Shown piece after piece: positions 35,285 through 43,763 of a DNA stretch of 64,000 bases; the first letter of the stretch is position 1, and each line of letters opens with the position of its first letter. A model generated the notes under the pieces. The model searched no databases. It was not told the origin of the DNA and worked only from the letters and a program-made list of their open reading frames with translations. The position numbers and the translations under genes were made by a program. Source of the DNA: Membranihabitans maritimus (GTDB lineage: Bacteria; Bacteroidota; Bacteroidia; Chitinophagales; Saprospiraceae). The stretch covers positions 124,001-188,000 of the forward strand of contig NZ_JAJSLW010000002.1 of NCBI RefSeq assembly GCF_021729145.1. Direction: 5' to 3'.

Positions 35285-35977
35285 ATGAAATCAGGTATGC
35301 TGGTTAGTCTGGCCATCCTACTGTCAGCATTGTCTTTCGGGCAGAAGATTGATGGTAGGTATTACGGAGGATCTGATAATATATTTTTTAATCCTGGTAA
35401 AAATGTGGACTCGGTCTACTTTTCCATAAAAAGCGATCGTTCTGGAATTATCGGAGATTTTTATGGTTCCGGAACCTACAAGATACTGGACAAATACCTA
35501 ATCATTCATACAGGTGAATATCATGGGAAAAAATCAACATATAAAAAGACAAAAAGGGATCAGGAATTTGTAATAATTACCGTGCTTGACTTTGAAGGAA
35601 ATCCGCTTATTGGAGCCAATATCGAGATAATGGACACTTCGGGAAACATTATACTGGGAAAAGTCTCTGATATAAATGGGAGGACTTTTATTGACAAGAA
35701 TCAAACAGCTGATAAACTTGTTGTCTCCTACTTTCGGGAATCTCATGCTATTAATTTTACCGATAAATATGACTACCAGGTACAACTTCGAACTTATAAG
35801 GTAATCGAAGATAAAACGATAGTCTTCAAGATCAATTCACTGGAAAAAGAGGCAATGAATGTAACGCTGTTGACGACGAACCTGGAAGGTGATAATAATA
35901 AACCAATTGCTATGGAGATGCTCAAAGCTTTGGAAACACAACATTCATACAGGGAAAGGGTCCTGGTAAAGCAATAA
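35285..35977 (+). CDS. Secreted protein with carboxypeptidase regulatory-like domain
   Basis: A secreted protein of 230 residues. The signal peptide MKSGMLVSLAILLSALSFGQ is followed by a beta-rich domain (DGRYYGGSDNIFFNPG..SVYFSIKSD) and a carboxypeptidase-regulatory-like repeat (VLDFEGNPLIGANIEIMDTSGNIILGKVSDINGRTFI). The latter is the CarboxypepD_reg domain common at the N-termini of Bacteroidota TonB-dependent receptors. Here it ends without a barrel. It has no recognisable partner. A structural or surface role is possible; function is unknown. Confidence 0.75.
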   Translation: MKSGMLVSLAILLSALSFGQKIDGRYYGGSDNIFFNPGKNVDSVYFSIKSDRSGIIGDFYGSGTYKILDKYLIIHTGEYHGKKSTYKKTKRDQEFVIITVLDFEGNPLIGANIEIMDTSGNIILGKVSDINGRTFIDKNQTADKLVVSYFRESHAINFTDKYDYQVQLRTYKVIEDKTIVFKINSLEKEAMNVTLLTTNLEGDNNKPIAMEMLKALETQHSYRERVLVKQ

Positions 35978-36384
35978 AATTTATCAATTTATATAATTAG
36001 TCAAAACTTACCTGTAAGCATTGGAAAGTTTTATACCAGCTTTGCTGCGATTAAATGATGACTCCATACATATTTGCAAACTAAAATAATCGGGATTATC
36101 CCTGGCATGATTGATGGTAAATCAAATAATTGCAATCAATCCTCAACATTATTCACCTTTTTCTCGTGAATAAAGCTGTTTAAAATTCTCAAATTAAGAA
36201 TTTGTTTCATTAATCATAAAAAAGTTAAACTCTTAATATCGCCAACACTAATTGTTTGTTATTTTGTGTTTGCGTACACATATTCATTAGATTAAAAAAT
36301 TATTCATAAATTTAGGCCGTTAATCCCGATGGGATAAGTATGTAAGGGGCCACAACTCATTATTTACTCATATTAATTTATACA
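35978..36384. other. Intergenic stretch without recognised features
   Basis: About 400 AT-rich bases upstream of the DUF1080 gene. It probably contains that operon's control region, but I could not place a convincing promoter or palindrome. Confidence 0.5.
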
Positions 36385-37128
36385 ATGAAACAATTTTTAT
36401 TATTCTTAATTATTCCCCTCTTTTTGGCTAGTTGTTCGGAATCTGAGGAGGAATGGGTTGATCTATTAGATGAGGAACACGCCCAAAATTGGCGGGGGTA
36501 CAATGCAGAATCTTTACCTCCCGGATGGACGATCGAAGACGATATGTTGTACTTCGACACCGAAATGGAACTGGAACAGGATTATGAGGGTGGCAGCGAC
36601 GTAATTTACGGTGGTAAGGAATATGAACATTTTGAATTATCGGTTGAATGGAAAATTCCCGAAGGAGGGAATAGTGGGATTTTTTACCATATCCAGGAAG
36701 GTCATAAGTCCCCTTCAGGTACCTCACCGGAATACCAATTGATCGACGATGAAAATTATGCAGACATTCATGATCTTACGAGCTATAATTCACAATTTGG
36801 AGCCGAACATCCTGAATTGCTCCAGGACTGGCAGATGACAGGTGCAGACTACGCTATGCACACGGTAGAAGCGGATAATAAAGTGCTTCACCCGACAGGG
36901 GAATGGAATACGTCCAAAATTGTTGTTGCTCCTGATCGAACCGAGCATTGGCTCAATGGAGTGAAATTATTGAGCTTCGTACCCTGGTCTGATGATTGGG
37001 AAAAAAGGAAAAACTCAGGGAAATGGGATAAATATCCTGACTACGGGAGTTTTAAAACTGGATATATTGGATTCCAGGACCATGGAAGTTCTCTTTGGTT
37101 TAAAAACATAAAGATTAGACCACTATAA
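36385..37128 (+). CDS. DUF1080 (3-keto-disaccharide hydrolase family) lipoprotein
   Basis: A lipoprotein of 247 residues (MKQFLLFLIIPLFLASC, lipobox LASC). A single DUF1080 domain follows: LLDEEHAQNWRGYNAESLPPGWTIEDDMLYF, then the strand EYEHFELSVEWKIPEGGNSGIFYHIQEG, GEWNTSKIVVAPDRTEHWLNGVKLL and the end IGFQDHGSSLWFKNIKIRPL. The downstream gene, 15 bases away, is a Gfo/Idh/MocA oxidoreductase. The pair recalls pathways that oxidise sugars at C3 and then cleave the 3-keto glycoside. The pathway is inferred from context. Confidence 0.92.
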   Translation: MKQFLLFLIIPLFLASCSESEEEWVDLLDEEHAQNWRGYNAESLPPGWTIEDDMLYFDTEMELEQDYEGGSDVIYGGKEYEHFELSVEWKIPEGGNSGIFYHIQEGHKSPSGTSPEYQLIDDENYADIHDLTSYNSQFGAEHPELLQDWQMTGADYAMHTVEADNKVLHPTGEWNTSKIVVAPDRTEHWLNGVKLLSFVPWSDDWEKRKNSGKWDKYPDYGSFKTGYIGFQDHGSSLWFKNIKIRPL

Positions 37129-37143
37129 TTAAATAATTGGAAA

Positions 37144-38484
37144 ATGAAACGAAGAAATTTTATAAAAACTACTACCGCAGGCGCTTTAGCAGGCATGTTG
37201 CCTTTTTATTCGAAAGGGGCAAATCCGGCTAAGAAATTGAGAATAGCCCAGGTAGGGTTAGGAATGATGGGTGTTGCAGATTTGAATGCGATTTCATCAC
37301 ATCCTGCAGTGGAGGTTGTTGCTCTTTGTGATGTAGACAGCGACCGATTGAAAGAGGCTCATATGAACTTCAAGAGTGCCAAAACATTTGTTGATTATAG
37401 GGAGTTGCTGAATTCAATGGAAGATGAAATCGATGCGGTAGTTGTTTCTACTGCCGATCATGCGCATGCACCCGTATCGCTAATGGCAATGGAAATGGAC
37501 AAAAACGTGTATTGCCAGAAACCACTAACCAAATATGTTGCGGAATCCAGAAAGATGGATGCTGTTGCCAAAGAGAAAAACCTGATTACTCAAATGGGGA
37601 TCCAGGTACATTCATTTTACGATTACAAATTGGCTACCCAGTTAATCCGTGGAGGAATTGTTGGAAAAGTAAGTAAAGTGATTGCCTGGTCTCCCAAAGT
37701 TTGGGGCTATGACGGTGAAGAACCGCAGGGAAGTGATCCGGTGCCCAGTAATTTGGATTGGAATTTGTGGCAGGGGACCGCGCAGGAAAGGCCGTATAAG
37801 GAGGGATTTTACCACCCATCCAACTGGAGAAAATGTTTGGACTATGGTTGTGGAACCCTTGGTGATATGGGTGTGCATATATTTGATACACCATACAATG
37901 CCCTGGAATTAGGAGTTCCTCTTACGGTGAAAAACAAGTGTAGAAAACCTAATGGTTTCGGTCATGCAGAGAAAAATGAAGTGACGTATGTTTTCCCCGG
38001 AACACCATATACAGCAGATACATTGGAGTGGGTATGGTATGATGGTGAAGGGGCACCCAAAATGCAAAGAAAATTAAAATTACCAAACGGGGACGATTTG
38101 CCAGCCCAAGGTGCCATGTTTATTGGTGAAGATGGAAGACGGCTATTGTTGCCTCACTTTATGGAATTACCAAGACTAATCGTCAAAGGCGAATACCAGG
38201 ATTTGGAGATAGAGAAATACGATCCGAATAAGTCCCTGGGAGAACCGGTCCGTGATTATGCAGGTGAGTCCCCAAAGCATTATCATGAGTTCGTGGATGC
38301 GTGCCTGGGTAAGGCAGAATGTAGTGCTTCATTTGACTATGCTGCTAAGTTGACAGAAGTAATTCTATTAGGCGTTATTGCTGCCCAATTCCCCAATAAG
38401 AAATTGCACTGGGACGGAAAAAACGCAAAATTCAAGGAAGAAGAAGCAAATCAGTTCCTGAGTGGGAACTACCGAGACTTTTAA
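37144..38484 (+). CDS. Tat-exported Gfo/Idh/MocA-family oxidoreductase
   Basis: A 446-residue enzyme with a Tat signal (MKRRNFIKTTTAGALAGMLPF). The Rossmann domain begins LRIAQVGLGMMGVADLNAI, with the conserved EKP-type motif as VYCQKPLTKYVAESR. The C-terminal part carries CLDYGCGTLGDMGVHIFDTPY and the catalytic His region. Such exported members tend to act on glycosides or alcohols in the periplasm with bound NAD(P). It is co-transcribed with the DUF1080 lipoprotein (15-base gap), and a terminator follows 28 bases after its stop. Confidence 0.93.
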   Translation: MKRRNFIKTTTAGALAGMLPFYSKGANPAKKLRIAQVGLGMMGVADLNAISSHPAVEVVALCDVDSDRLKEAHMNFKSAKTFVDYRELLNSMEDEIDAVVVSTADHAHAPVSLMAMEMDKNVYCQKPLTKYVAESRKMDAVAKEKNLITQMGIQVHSFYDYKLATQLIRGGIVGKVSKVIAWSPKVWGYDGEEPQGSDPVPSNLDWNLWQGTAQERPYKEGFYHPSNWRKCLDYGCGTLGDMGVHIFDTPYNALELGVPLTVKNKCRKPNGFGHAEKNEVTYVFPGTPYTADTLEWVWYDGEGAPKMQRKLKLPNGDDLPAQGAMFIGEDGRRLLLPHFMELPRLIVKGEYQDLEIEKYDPNKSLGEPVRDYAGESPKHYHEFVDACLGKAECSASFDYAAKLTEVILLGVIAAQFPNKKLHWDGKNAKFKEEEANQFLSGNYRDF

Positions 38485-38512
38485 AGCCTTTTTTCTTCTT
38501 ATAACCTAATAT

Positions 38513-38547
38513 AGCTGATCCTGCCTCCCCCGGATCAGCTTTTTTTA
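38513..38547 (+). terminator. Rho-independent terminator after the DUF1080/Gfo-Idh operon
   Basis: AGCTGATCC pairs with GGATCAGCT around a 10-base loop (38513-38540) and is followed by seven Ts. It isolates the sugar operon from the ars operon. Confidence 0.85.
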
Positions 38548-38555
38548 TTAAATAT

Positions 38556-38590
38556 TTTGTTGATACATATAATTATCGTAATATTGCAAT
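38556..38590 (+). promoter_or_regulatory. ars promoter with overlapping ArsR operator
   Basis: TTTG (38556-38559), a 19-base spacer and TAATATTG (38579-38586) form a near-consensus Bacteroidota promoter. The -7 box lies inside ATCGTAATATTGCAAT (38575-38590), a near-palindrome repeated before the next gene. Repressor bound there would block the promoter. Confidence 0.7.
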
Positions 38591-38608
38591 TAAACGATTG
38601 ATTTTGTT

Positions 38609-38941
38609 ATGGGAATTACCCGATCAGATATTTTTACGGATTACCAAAATGAAATGGCGGCATTGGCTAAAGTCCTGGGGCACCCAGCACGAGTAGCCAT
38701 TTTGCAGCACCTTTTTAAAATAAATGCTTGTGTTTGCGGAGATCTGGTAGATGAAATAGGTTTGGCTCAACCTACCATTTCCCAACATTTAAAGGAATTG
38801 AAAAACCTCGGATTAATCAAAGGGACCATAGATGGCACCCGTGTATGTTATTGTATAGATAAGGAGAATTGGACAAAAATGAAAAGTAAATTTAGTCAAT
38901 TTCTAGACCAGGACCTGGATTCAGTAAAGGAGTGTTGTTGA
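38609..38941 (+). CDS. arsR: ArsR-family metalloregulator of the ars operon
   Basis: A winged-helix repressor of 110 residues. Helix 1 is LAKVLGHPARVAILQHLF, and the As(III)-sensor-like cysteines lie in NACVCGDLVDEIG at the start of the recognition-helix region, as in the classic ELCVC.L ArsR site. The recognition helix is AQPTISQHLKELKNLGLI. Two further cysteines end the chain (KECC). It should repress its own operon until As(III) or Sb(III) binds. The matching operators at 38575-38590 and 38965-38980 support this. Confidence 0.93.
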   Translation: MGITRSDIFTDYQNEMAALAKVLGHPARVAILQHLFKINACVCGDLVDEIGLAQPTISQHLKELKNLGLIKGTIDGTRVCYCIDKENWTKMKSKFSQFLDQDLDSVKECC

Positions 38942-38964
38942 ATACATTTTTTTTGAAATCATTT

Positions 38965-38980
38965 ATCGCAATATTGCAAT
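38965..38980 (+). promoter_or_regulatory. Second ArsR operator, before the DUF6428 gene
   Basis: ATCGCAATATTGCAAT differs from the first operator by one base and is a near-perfect palindrome. It lies 17 bases before the DUF6428 start. A separately controlled internal promoter for DUF6428-arsC-acr3 is likely, but a good -33 box is not evident. Confidence 0.6.
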
Positions 38981-38997
38981 AAACAAATATTTATAAA

Positions 38998-39465
38998 ATG
39001 AAACTATCACAGATTAAAGAAATCTTAGAGTATCAGGAAACTATAGAGTTTGAACTTCCTGACAGCACATTGGTACCCAAACACTTTCACGTGACAGAGG
39101 TAGGAAAAATCACAAAACACTTTATCGATTGCGGTGGAACCATACGTCACGAAGAATTAGTCAATTTCCAACTATGGGAAGCAGATGACTATAACCACCG
39201 GCTTCATCCGGAAAAATTGATTGAGATCATAGAACTGTCACAGGACAAACTTGATATTGGGGACCTTGAAATAGAAGTGGAATACCAGGGGCAAACCATC
39301 CAAAAATTTGGATTGGACTTCGACGGGACTAGTTTCCAGCTTACAAGTAAACATACGGACTGTCTGGCGAAGGAAAAATGCGGTGTGCCCGAACCAAAAT
39401 CTACTTTAGTCACCATAGGTACCAAGGAAAGTGAATGTTGTACTCCAGGGAATGGTTGTTGTTAG
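38998..39465 (+). CDS. DUF6428-family protein with cysteine-rich tail
   Basis: A 155-residue cytosolic protein. The body (MKLSQIKEILEYQETIEFELPDSTLVPKHFHVTEVGKI) matches the DUF6428 type found in Bacteroidota arsenic operons. The C-terminus is CLAKEKCGVPEP then ECCTPGNGCC, a cluster well suited to As(III) or other soft metals. It sits between arsR and the arsC-like gene in the same orientation, with 35 bases to the latter. A role in arsenite binding or delivery is plausible but unproven. Confidence 0.85.
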   Translation: MKLSQIKEILEYQETIEFELPDSTLVPKHFHVTEVGKITKHFIDCGGTIRHEELVNFQLWEADDYNHRLHPEKLIEIIELSQDKLDIGDLEIEVEYQGQTIQKFGLDFDGTSFQLTSKHTDCLAKEKCGVPEPKSTLVTIGTKESECCTPGNGCC

Positions 39466-39500
39466 AGCTTGAATCTTCTCATCTATAAAATAACAGTTAC

Positions 39501-40124
39501 ATGAAAAACACTCTATTTCCGGGAGTTAAAGAAATTATTCAATCGCTGGATACAACAGCTATCACGGATGAAAGAAAAGCAACACTTGATGTGTTCGTCA
39601 GGCACATACAAAACAAGTTGAAAGACCAAAATCTTGTCAGGCTAAACTTTATTTGCACGCATAATTCCCGCCGGAGTCATTTGTCCCAAGTCTGGGCTCA
39701 AACCCTGGCGCATTATTATGGGATTGCCAATATACTGTGTTATTCAGGAGGCACGGAAGAGACGGCCCTATTTCCCAGGGTATCTGAGACGCTCACAGCG
39801 TTGGGATTTCAGATACAAACACTATCGGAAGGCAAAAATCCTGTGTACAGCATTAAATACGCTGAAAATGCCTACCCTGTAATCGGATTTTCCAAAACAT
39901 TTGATCATCCGTTTAATCCGAAATCCGGTTTTGCTGCCGTGATGACTTGTTCCCACGCAGACGAAAACTGTCCTTTTATACCTGGGGCCGATGTAAGAAT
40001 CCCTTTGACTTTTGAAGATCCCAAGGCATTTGACAATAGCCCTCTTCAAGCTGAAAAGTACATGGAACGGAGTCTACAAATAGCGACTGAATTGAAATAT
40101 ATCTTTTCAAATGTCAAAAAGTAA
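39501..40124 (+). CDS. Arsenate reductase-like low-molecular-weight phosphatase
   Basis: A 207-residue member of the low-molecular-weight tyrosine-phosphatase/arsenate-reductase superfamily. The P-loop CTHNSRRSHLSQ (C-x5-R) lies near residue 52 in FICTHNSRRS, and the general-acid Asp is probably in the C-terminal GADVRIPLTFEDPKAFD stretch. The chain is longer than ArsC of B. subtilis (139), with an N-terminal helical part. In ars operons such proteins reduce As(V) to As(III) for the efflux pump. The start of acr3 lies 4 bases downstream. Confidence 0.9.
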   Translation: MKNTLFPGVKEIIQSLDTTAITDERKATLDVFVRHIQNKLKDQNLVRLNFICTHNSRRSHLSQVWAQTLAHYYGIANILCYSGGTEETALFPRVSETLTALGFQIQTLSEGKNPVYSIKYAENAYPVIGFSKTFDHPFNPKSGFAAVMTCSHADENCPFIPGADVRIPLTFEDPKAFDNSPLQAEKYMERSLQIATELKYIFSNVKK

Positions 40125-40127
40125 TCT

Positions 40128-41183
40128 ATGTCTGGTGTTAAAAAGCTAAGCTTCCTGGACCAATACCTTACTGTATGGATTTTTCTGGCTATGTCCGTAG
40201 GTGTGGGACTGGGGTATTTTATCCCATCCATGCCGGATTATATTAATACTTTTAGTGTGGGAACAACCAATATTCCAATTGCAATTGGCTTGATCATTAT
40301 GATGTATCCCCCACTGGCCAAGGTAAATTATAAATTGCTTCCCCGTGTTTTTCGAAATGCAAAACTGCTTACCATATCACTATTATTGAATTGGATTATC
40401 GGACCAATCTTAATGTTTGCCCTGGCGATTATATTTTTGAGGGATTATCCCGAGTACATGGTTGGCCTAATTTTGATCGGATTGGCGCGTTGTATCGCCA
40501 TGGTACTGGTCTGGAATGACCTGGCAGAAGGAAGCAGCGAATACGGAGCGGGACTAGTAGCGTTGAACAGTATTTTCCAGGTATTTGCATACAGTTTTTA
40601 CGCGTGGGTATTTATTACGGTATTGCCGCCGTATTTTGGTTTTGAGGGCTCCATCATAGAAATATCGGTAAGTACCATTGCTGAAAGTGTAGCTATCTAC
40701 TTGGGCATTCCTTTTTTACTTGGGATTCTTACCCGTTGGATATTAGTCAGACAAAAAGGAATAGAATGGTACAACCAAAAGTTTATTCCTGCCATTTCTC
40801 CATTGACGTTGATTGCTTTACTATTTACGATCCTCGTTATGTTTTCGCTGAAAGGCGGATTAATTGTCCAAATACCCTATGACGTATTGGTAATTGCCGT
40901 CCCATTGTTGCTTTATTTTACCCTTATGTTTATTATTGGGTTTTTCGTCACCCGGTCGTTTGGAGCGAAGTACGATGAAACGGCGTCGGTAGCCTTTACA
41001 GCTGCAGGTAACAACTTTGAATTAGCGATTGCTGTAGCCATTGCAGTTTTTGGATTGAATTCCGGACAGGCTTTTGCCGGGGTGATTGGGCCACTGGTGG
41101 AAGTTCCGGCGTTGATCCTTTTGGTGCGGGTCTCATTTTGGTTGCGAAAGAAGTTTTATTTACGAGAGAGTGTGGTGAAATAG
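40128..41183 (+). CDS. acr3: ACR3-family arsenite efflux permease
   Basis: An inner-membrane permease of 351 residues with about ten membrane helices. ACR3 hallmarks are LGYFIPSM at the N-terminus, [19 protein letters not shown] with the essential cysteine, and [21 protein letters not shown] near the C-terminus. It exports arsenite using the proton gradient. It is the last gene of the ars operon, 3 bases after the phosphatase. No arsA or arsM gene follows. Confidence 0.96.
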   Translation: MSGVKKLSFLDQYLTVWIFLAMSVGVGLGYFIPSMPDYINTFSVGTTNIPIAIGLIIMMYPPLAKVNYKLLPRVFRNAKLLTISLLLNWIIGPILMFALAIIFLRDYPEYMVGLILIGLARCIAMVLVWNDLAEGSSEYGAGLVALNSIFQVFAYSFYAWVFITVLPPYFGFEGSIIEISVSTIAESVAIYLGIPFLLGILTRWILVRQKGIEWYNQKFIPAISPLTLIALLFTILVMFSLKGGLIVQIPYDVLVIAVPLLLYFTLMFIIGFFVTRSFGAKYDETASVAFTAAGNNFELAIAVAIAVFGLNSGQAFAGVIGPLVEVPALILLVRVSFWLRKKFYLRESVVK

Positions 41184-41305
41184 AAAGGGTTTCAGTCGGA
41201 AAGAGGGTATCCCGGAATTTAAAAATATCTACAATGTTTAATCAATAAAATAAAACCGAACTAAGGTTCGCGTCAGTGTCTCGCGACCTGACGATCATTT
41301 CAATT

Positions 41306-41472
41306 ATGTTTAAGAGAAGTTTCTGGCTTTCCAGAACCATGGTTTTGATATCTTTTTTGCCTTATCAACCCCCATTTTGTGTCAAAGTAATAGTACAGTG
41401 AAAGAAATTACAATGGATGACGTAGAGGAAGCCCGAAGTGTTGCCTTCGATAGGCCCAGGCAACGCAAATGA
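41306..41472 (+). pseudogene. Short lipoprotein-like frame broken at a T6 run
   Basis: The ATG at 41306 opens MFKRSFWLSRTMVLISF and then derails. The frame that follows a one-T insertion in the T6 run at 41353-41358 continues FALSTPILCQSNSTVKEITMDDVEEARSVAF and stops at 41470-41472. The joined product would be a small lipoprotein of about 55 residues (lipobox PILC). I do not recognise the mature part. The remaining part of this 470-base gap shows nothing. Confidence 0.35.
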
Positions 41473-41656
41473 TTGTTTTGGGTGGCCTTTGTGTAGATAC
41501 GAAAGCCCTGTCTAAGGAGTTGCAGAGCAGACTGAAGCCTCGTACTCAACGTTAGGATAATCTGAGATTAAATTTATGAAATTCAACCAATAGGAAACTT
41601 CTGTTCCTGCTCTGTGGGCATCGTACTATTAAGATATAAACATAAAATCAACAAAC

Positions 41657-42499
41657 CTACAACCTATCCGGCCAAATATTCGGTAATTCCCCGCTAAATC
41701 CCATTTCCGGAAGATTGTCGATTTGATCCATTTCTTTATCTGAAAGTGTAAAGTCAAAAATATCTATATTTTCATTTATCCTTTCGGGTGTGGTAGACTT
41801 GGGAATGACGATAACATCGTGTTGTAAAATCCACCGTAGGCAAACCTGGGCTACCGATTTGCTATGGTTGTGGGCAATTTTCTGAAGGGTATCATTGCCA
41901 AAGACTTTTCCCCGGGCCAGGGGTGACCAGGACTCTATCAAAATGCCGTGCTTTTTGCAGAATTCGGTCAAATCCGGCTGCCAATACCCCGGGTGGAATT
42001 CAATTTGGTTCGCTGCCGGAATGACATTGGCAGTCCGGAAAAGGGCCTCCAGGTGTTCTTTCCAGAAGTTGCTCACACCGATAGATTTAATTTTTCCTTC
42101 CGTCTGCATTTCTTCCATAGCCCGCCAGGTGTCCGCATTGGTTTTTTGCCAATCGTCGTAATTCCTGGCATTGGCCGGCCAATGGATAAGATAGAGGTCG
42201 ATGTAGTCCAGATCCAGTCTTCGCAGGGATTCTTCCAATTCTTTTTTGGCTGATTCATACCCCAGGTCTTCCCGCCATAGTTTAGTCGTCACTACTATTT
42301 CGGATCTCGGTACGCCGCTTGCTTTAATACCCTTTCCCACGGCTACTTCGTTTTCATATTTGGCGGCAGTGTCTAGCAGACGATATCCTGCTTTCAGTGC
42401 GTTTTTTACGGATTGTATGCCCTCATCCTCTGTGGCTTTGTAGGTTCCAAAACCAATTTGCGGAGTGGTGTTGTTGTCGTTCAGCAATAAGTCTTTCAT
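41657..42499 (-). CDS. Aldo/keto reductase
   Basis: A TIM-barrel NADPH-dependent reductase of 280 residues. The catalytic tetrad is in place: Asp and Tyr in RLLDTAAKYENE, Lys in IVVTTKLWRED, His in LYLIHWPANARN. Coenzyme-binding IPKSTTPERINEN is present near the C-terminus. It resembles 2,5-diketo-gluconate reductase-type AKR5 enzymes, which reduce small aldehydes and ketones. It converges on the ars operon but lies 470 bases from it, so a shared function is not implied. Confidence 0.94.
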   Translation of the reverse strand: MKDLLLNDNNTTPQIGFGTYKATEDEGIQSVKNALKAGYRLLDTAAKYENEVAVGKGIKASGVPRSEIVVTTKLWREDLGYESAKKELEESLRRLDLDYIDLYLIHWPANARNYDDWQKTNADTWRAMEEMQTEGKIKSIGVSNFWKEHLEALFRTANVIPAANQIEFHPGYWQPDLTEFCKKHGILIESWSPLARGKVFGNDTLQKIAHNHSKSVAQVCLRWILQHDVIVIPKSTTPERINENIDIFDFTLSDKEMDQIDNLPEMGFSGELPNIWPDRL

Positions 42500-43040
42500 G
42501 TGATTAGGTATTATATTTATATAGGTTTTACGTTGATAATAACGAGGGTGGGGGGTTATTGTTTTGTGTTCATATTATCATTACAAATACCATTAGCTAG
42601 ATGGGCAATAGTTTCAATCATGATTCCAAAATAAGTTGACAAATCCTTTTCCTGTCCCTTTGTCTTGAAAAAAAGTTTGTGTTCCTCTCGTGGGGGACCA
42701 AAGTTCAAGACAAAATAATTGCTATACACAAAGCTTACCCGCCTTACAGTGTTAAAAGTAAGTTTCGTAGGAGGGGTAACAATGGAAGAAATTAAGAGAA
42801 GCTCTTAATGTGATTAGATACAGTGAATTGAATCATAAATATATTTCTTTGATTCGATCAACAAAGATGGAAAATTACTAATCCCGCTATTCATTCAGGT
42901 TTTACGTTGGTGGAAGGTCGTTTTCTTAACATAATTTTTATATTAGCGGGGGTTAAATAGAACACTCTCATGTCTACCTACATAGGCTAGATATGTGCAA
43001 TGCATTATATATTGGATATACGCAATGTGTGTATTTGTGT
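42500..43040. other. Intergenic stretch with a short direct repeat
   Basis: No gene was recognised. AGGTTTTACGTTG occurs twice (near 42520 and 42898), possibly by chance. The right end borders the structured element beginning at 43041. Confidence 0.45.
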
Positions 43041-43069
43041 GTTCGTGCGTCGGAGCCCCAAAGGGCGAT

Positions 43070-43228
43070 GGCGCACGAACATCCAGATCGGTTCCACTCT
43101 CGTTCTGCTTCGCCCTGACGGGCAATATCGTCCCAGAGGGATCGAATTGACAGAACGGTCAGATTGAATCAATTCTGCCGAGAGCATAGCTTCACAGAAC
43201 TGCGTCAATCCGATTTGGATGTTAGCTG
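43070..43228 (-). repeat. attC-like imperfect palindrome, left element
   Basis: On the minus strand it starts CAGCTAAC (43228-43221), 46 bases after the HxlR stop codon, and ends GTTCGTGCGCC (43080-43070). Arms AACATCCAAATCGG and CCGATCTGGATGTT (13 of 14 paired) enclose about 120 bases with further internal pairing (for example CAGAATTGATTCAATCTG). A second hairpin, GTTCGTGCG ... CGCACGAAC, spans 43041-43080 and shares the end box. The outer boxes match those of the element at 44917-45054, though the arms do not. Confidence 0.6.
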
Positions 43229-43274
43229 AAACGCGAACAAAACATAATTAAAAGATTTGACAAATTTATTAAAC

Positions 43275-43637
43275 TTATGAATTTTCAGTAGTTTGCTTAA
43301 TGACATTTCGTAGGCGTTCTTCATTTTTATCACCCCAATCCCCTAAAGCAGAAATCACAGGAATTAGAGTTAATCCAAAATCAGTTAGAGAATATTCGAC
43401 CTTGGGCGGAACAACAGGGTATATTTTCTTTGTCACTAATTCGTGCTGTATCAATTCATTCAGCTGAATGTTTAATACTCGTCTTGAAGCATCTGGAATT
43501 TTACGTTGCAATTCGCTTGGACGTTTATGACCTTCATTAATAAACCATAGTAAACGAATTTTCCATTTTCCATAAAGTACTTCACCAATTAAGTCAAGTC
43601 CACAATTTAGGTTCAATGGTATTTTTCTATTTTTCAT
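43275..43637 (-). CDS. HxlR-family transcriptional regulator
   Basis: A winged-helix protein of 120 residues. The HxlR signature is clear: a single N-terminal cysteine in NCGLDLIGEVLYGKWKIRLLWFI, the helix GHKRPSELQRKIPDASRRVLNIQLNELI, and the wing VTKKIYPVVPPKVEYSLTDFG. HxlR-type regulators often sense electrophiles or quinones via that cysteine. It is divergent from an SDR gene in a 126-base spacer that holds an ACAAATTGT palindrome (43660-43668), a possible site. The pair probably forms one control unit. Confidence 0.93.
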   Translation of the reverse strand: MKNRKIPLNLNCGLDLIGEVLYGKWKIRLLWFINEGHKRPSELQRKIPDASRRVLNIQLNELIQHELVTKKIYPVVPPKVEYSLTDFGLTLIPVISALGDWGDKNEERLRNVIKQTTENS

Positions 43638-43763
43638 GGAACAAAATTAGCACTATGTGACAAATTGTACAACAGGGGAAAAAATTATCCCTATGCAATT
43701 CGATTTTCCGTACTTGTATAAACTATTTATATGATAGAATTTTGCCCTAAAATATTTATTCAA

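Noticed and set aside
41948-42253. 101-codon plus-strand frame inside the aldo/keto reductase gene
   Set aside because: It is opposite a clear AKR gene with all catalytic residues.
43005-43208. Reading frames of about 60-67 codons across the left attC-like element
   Set aside because: They follow the palindromic sequence, have no family likeness and are explained by the structured element.
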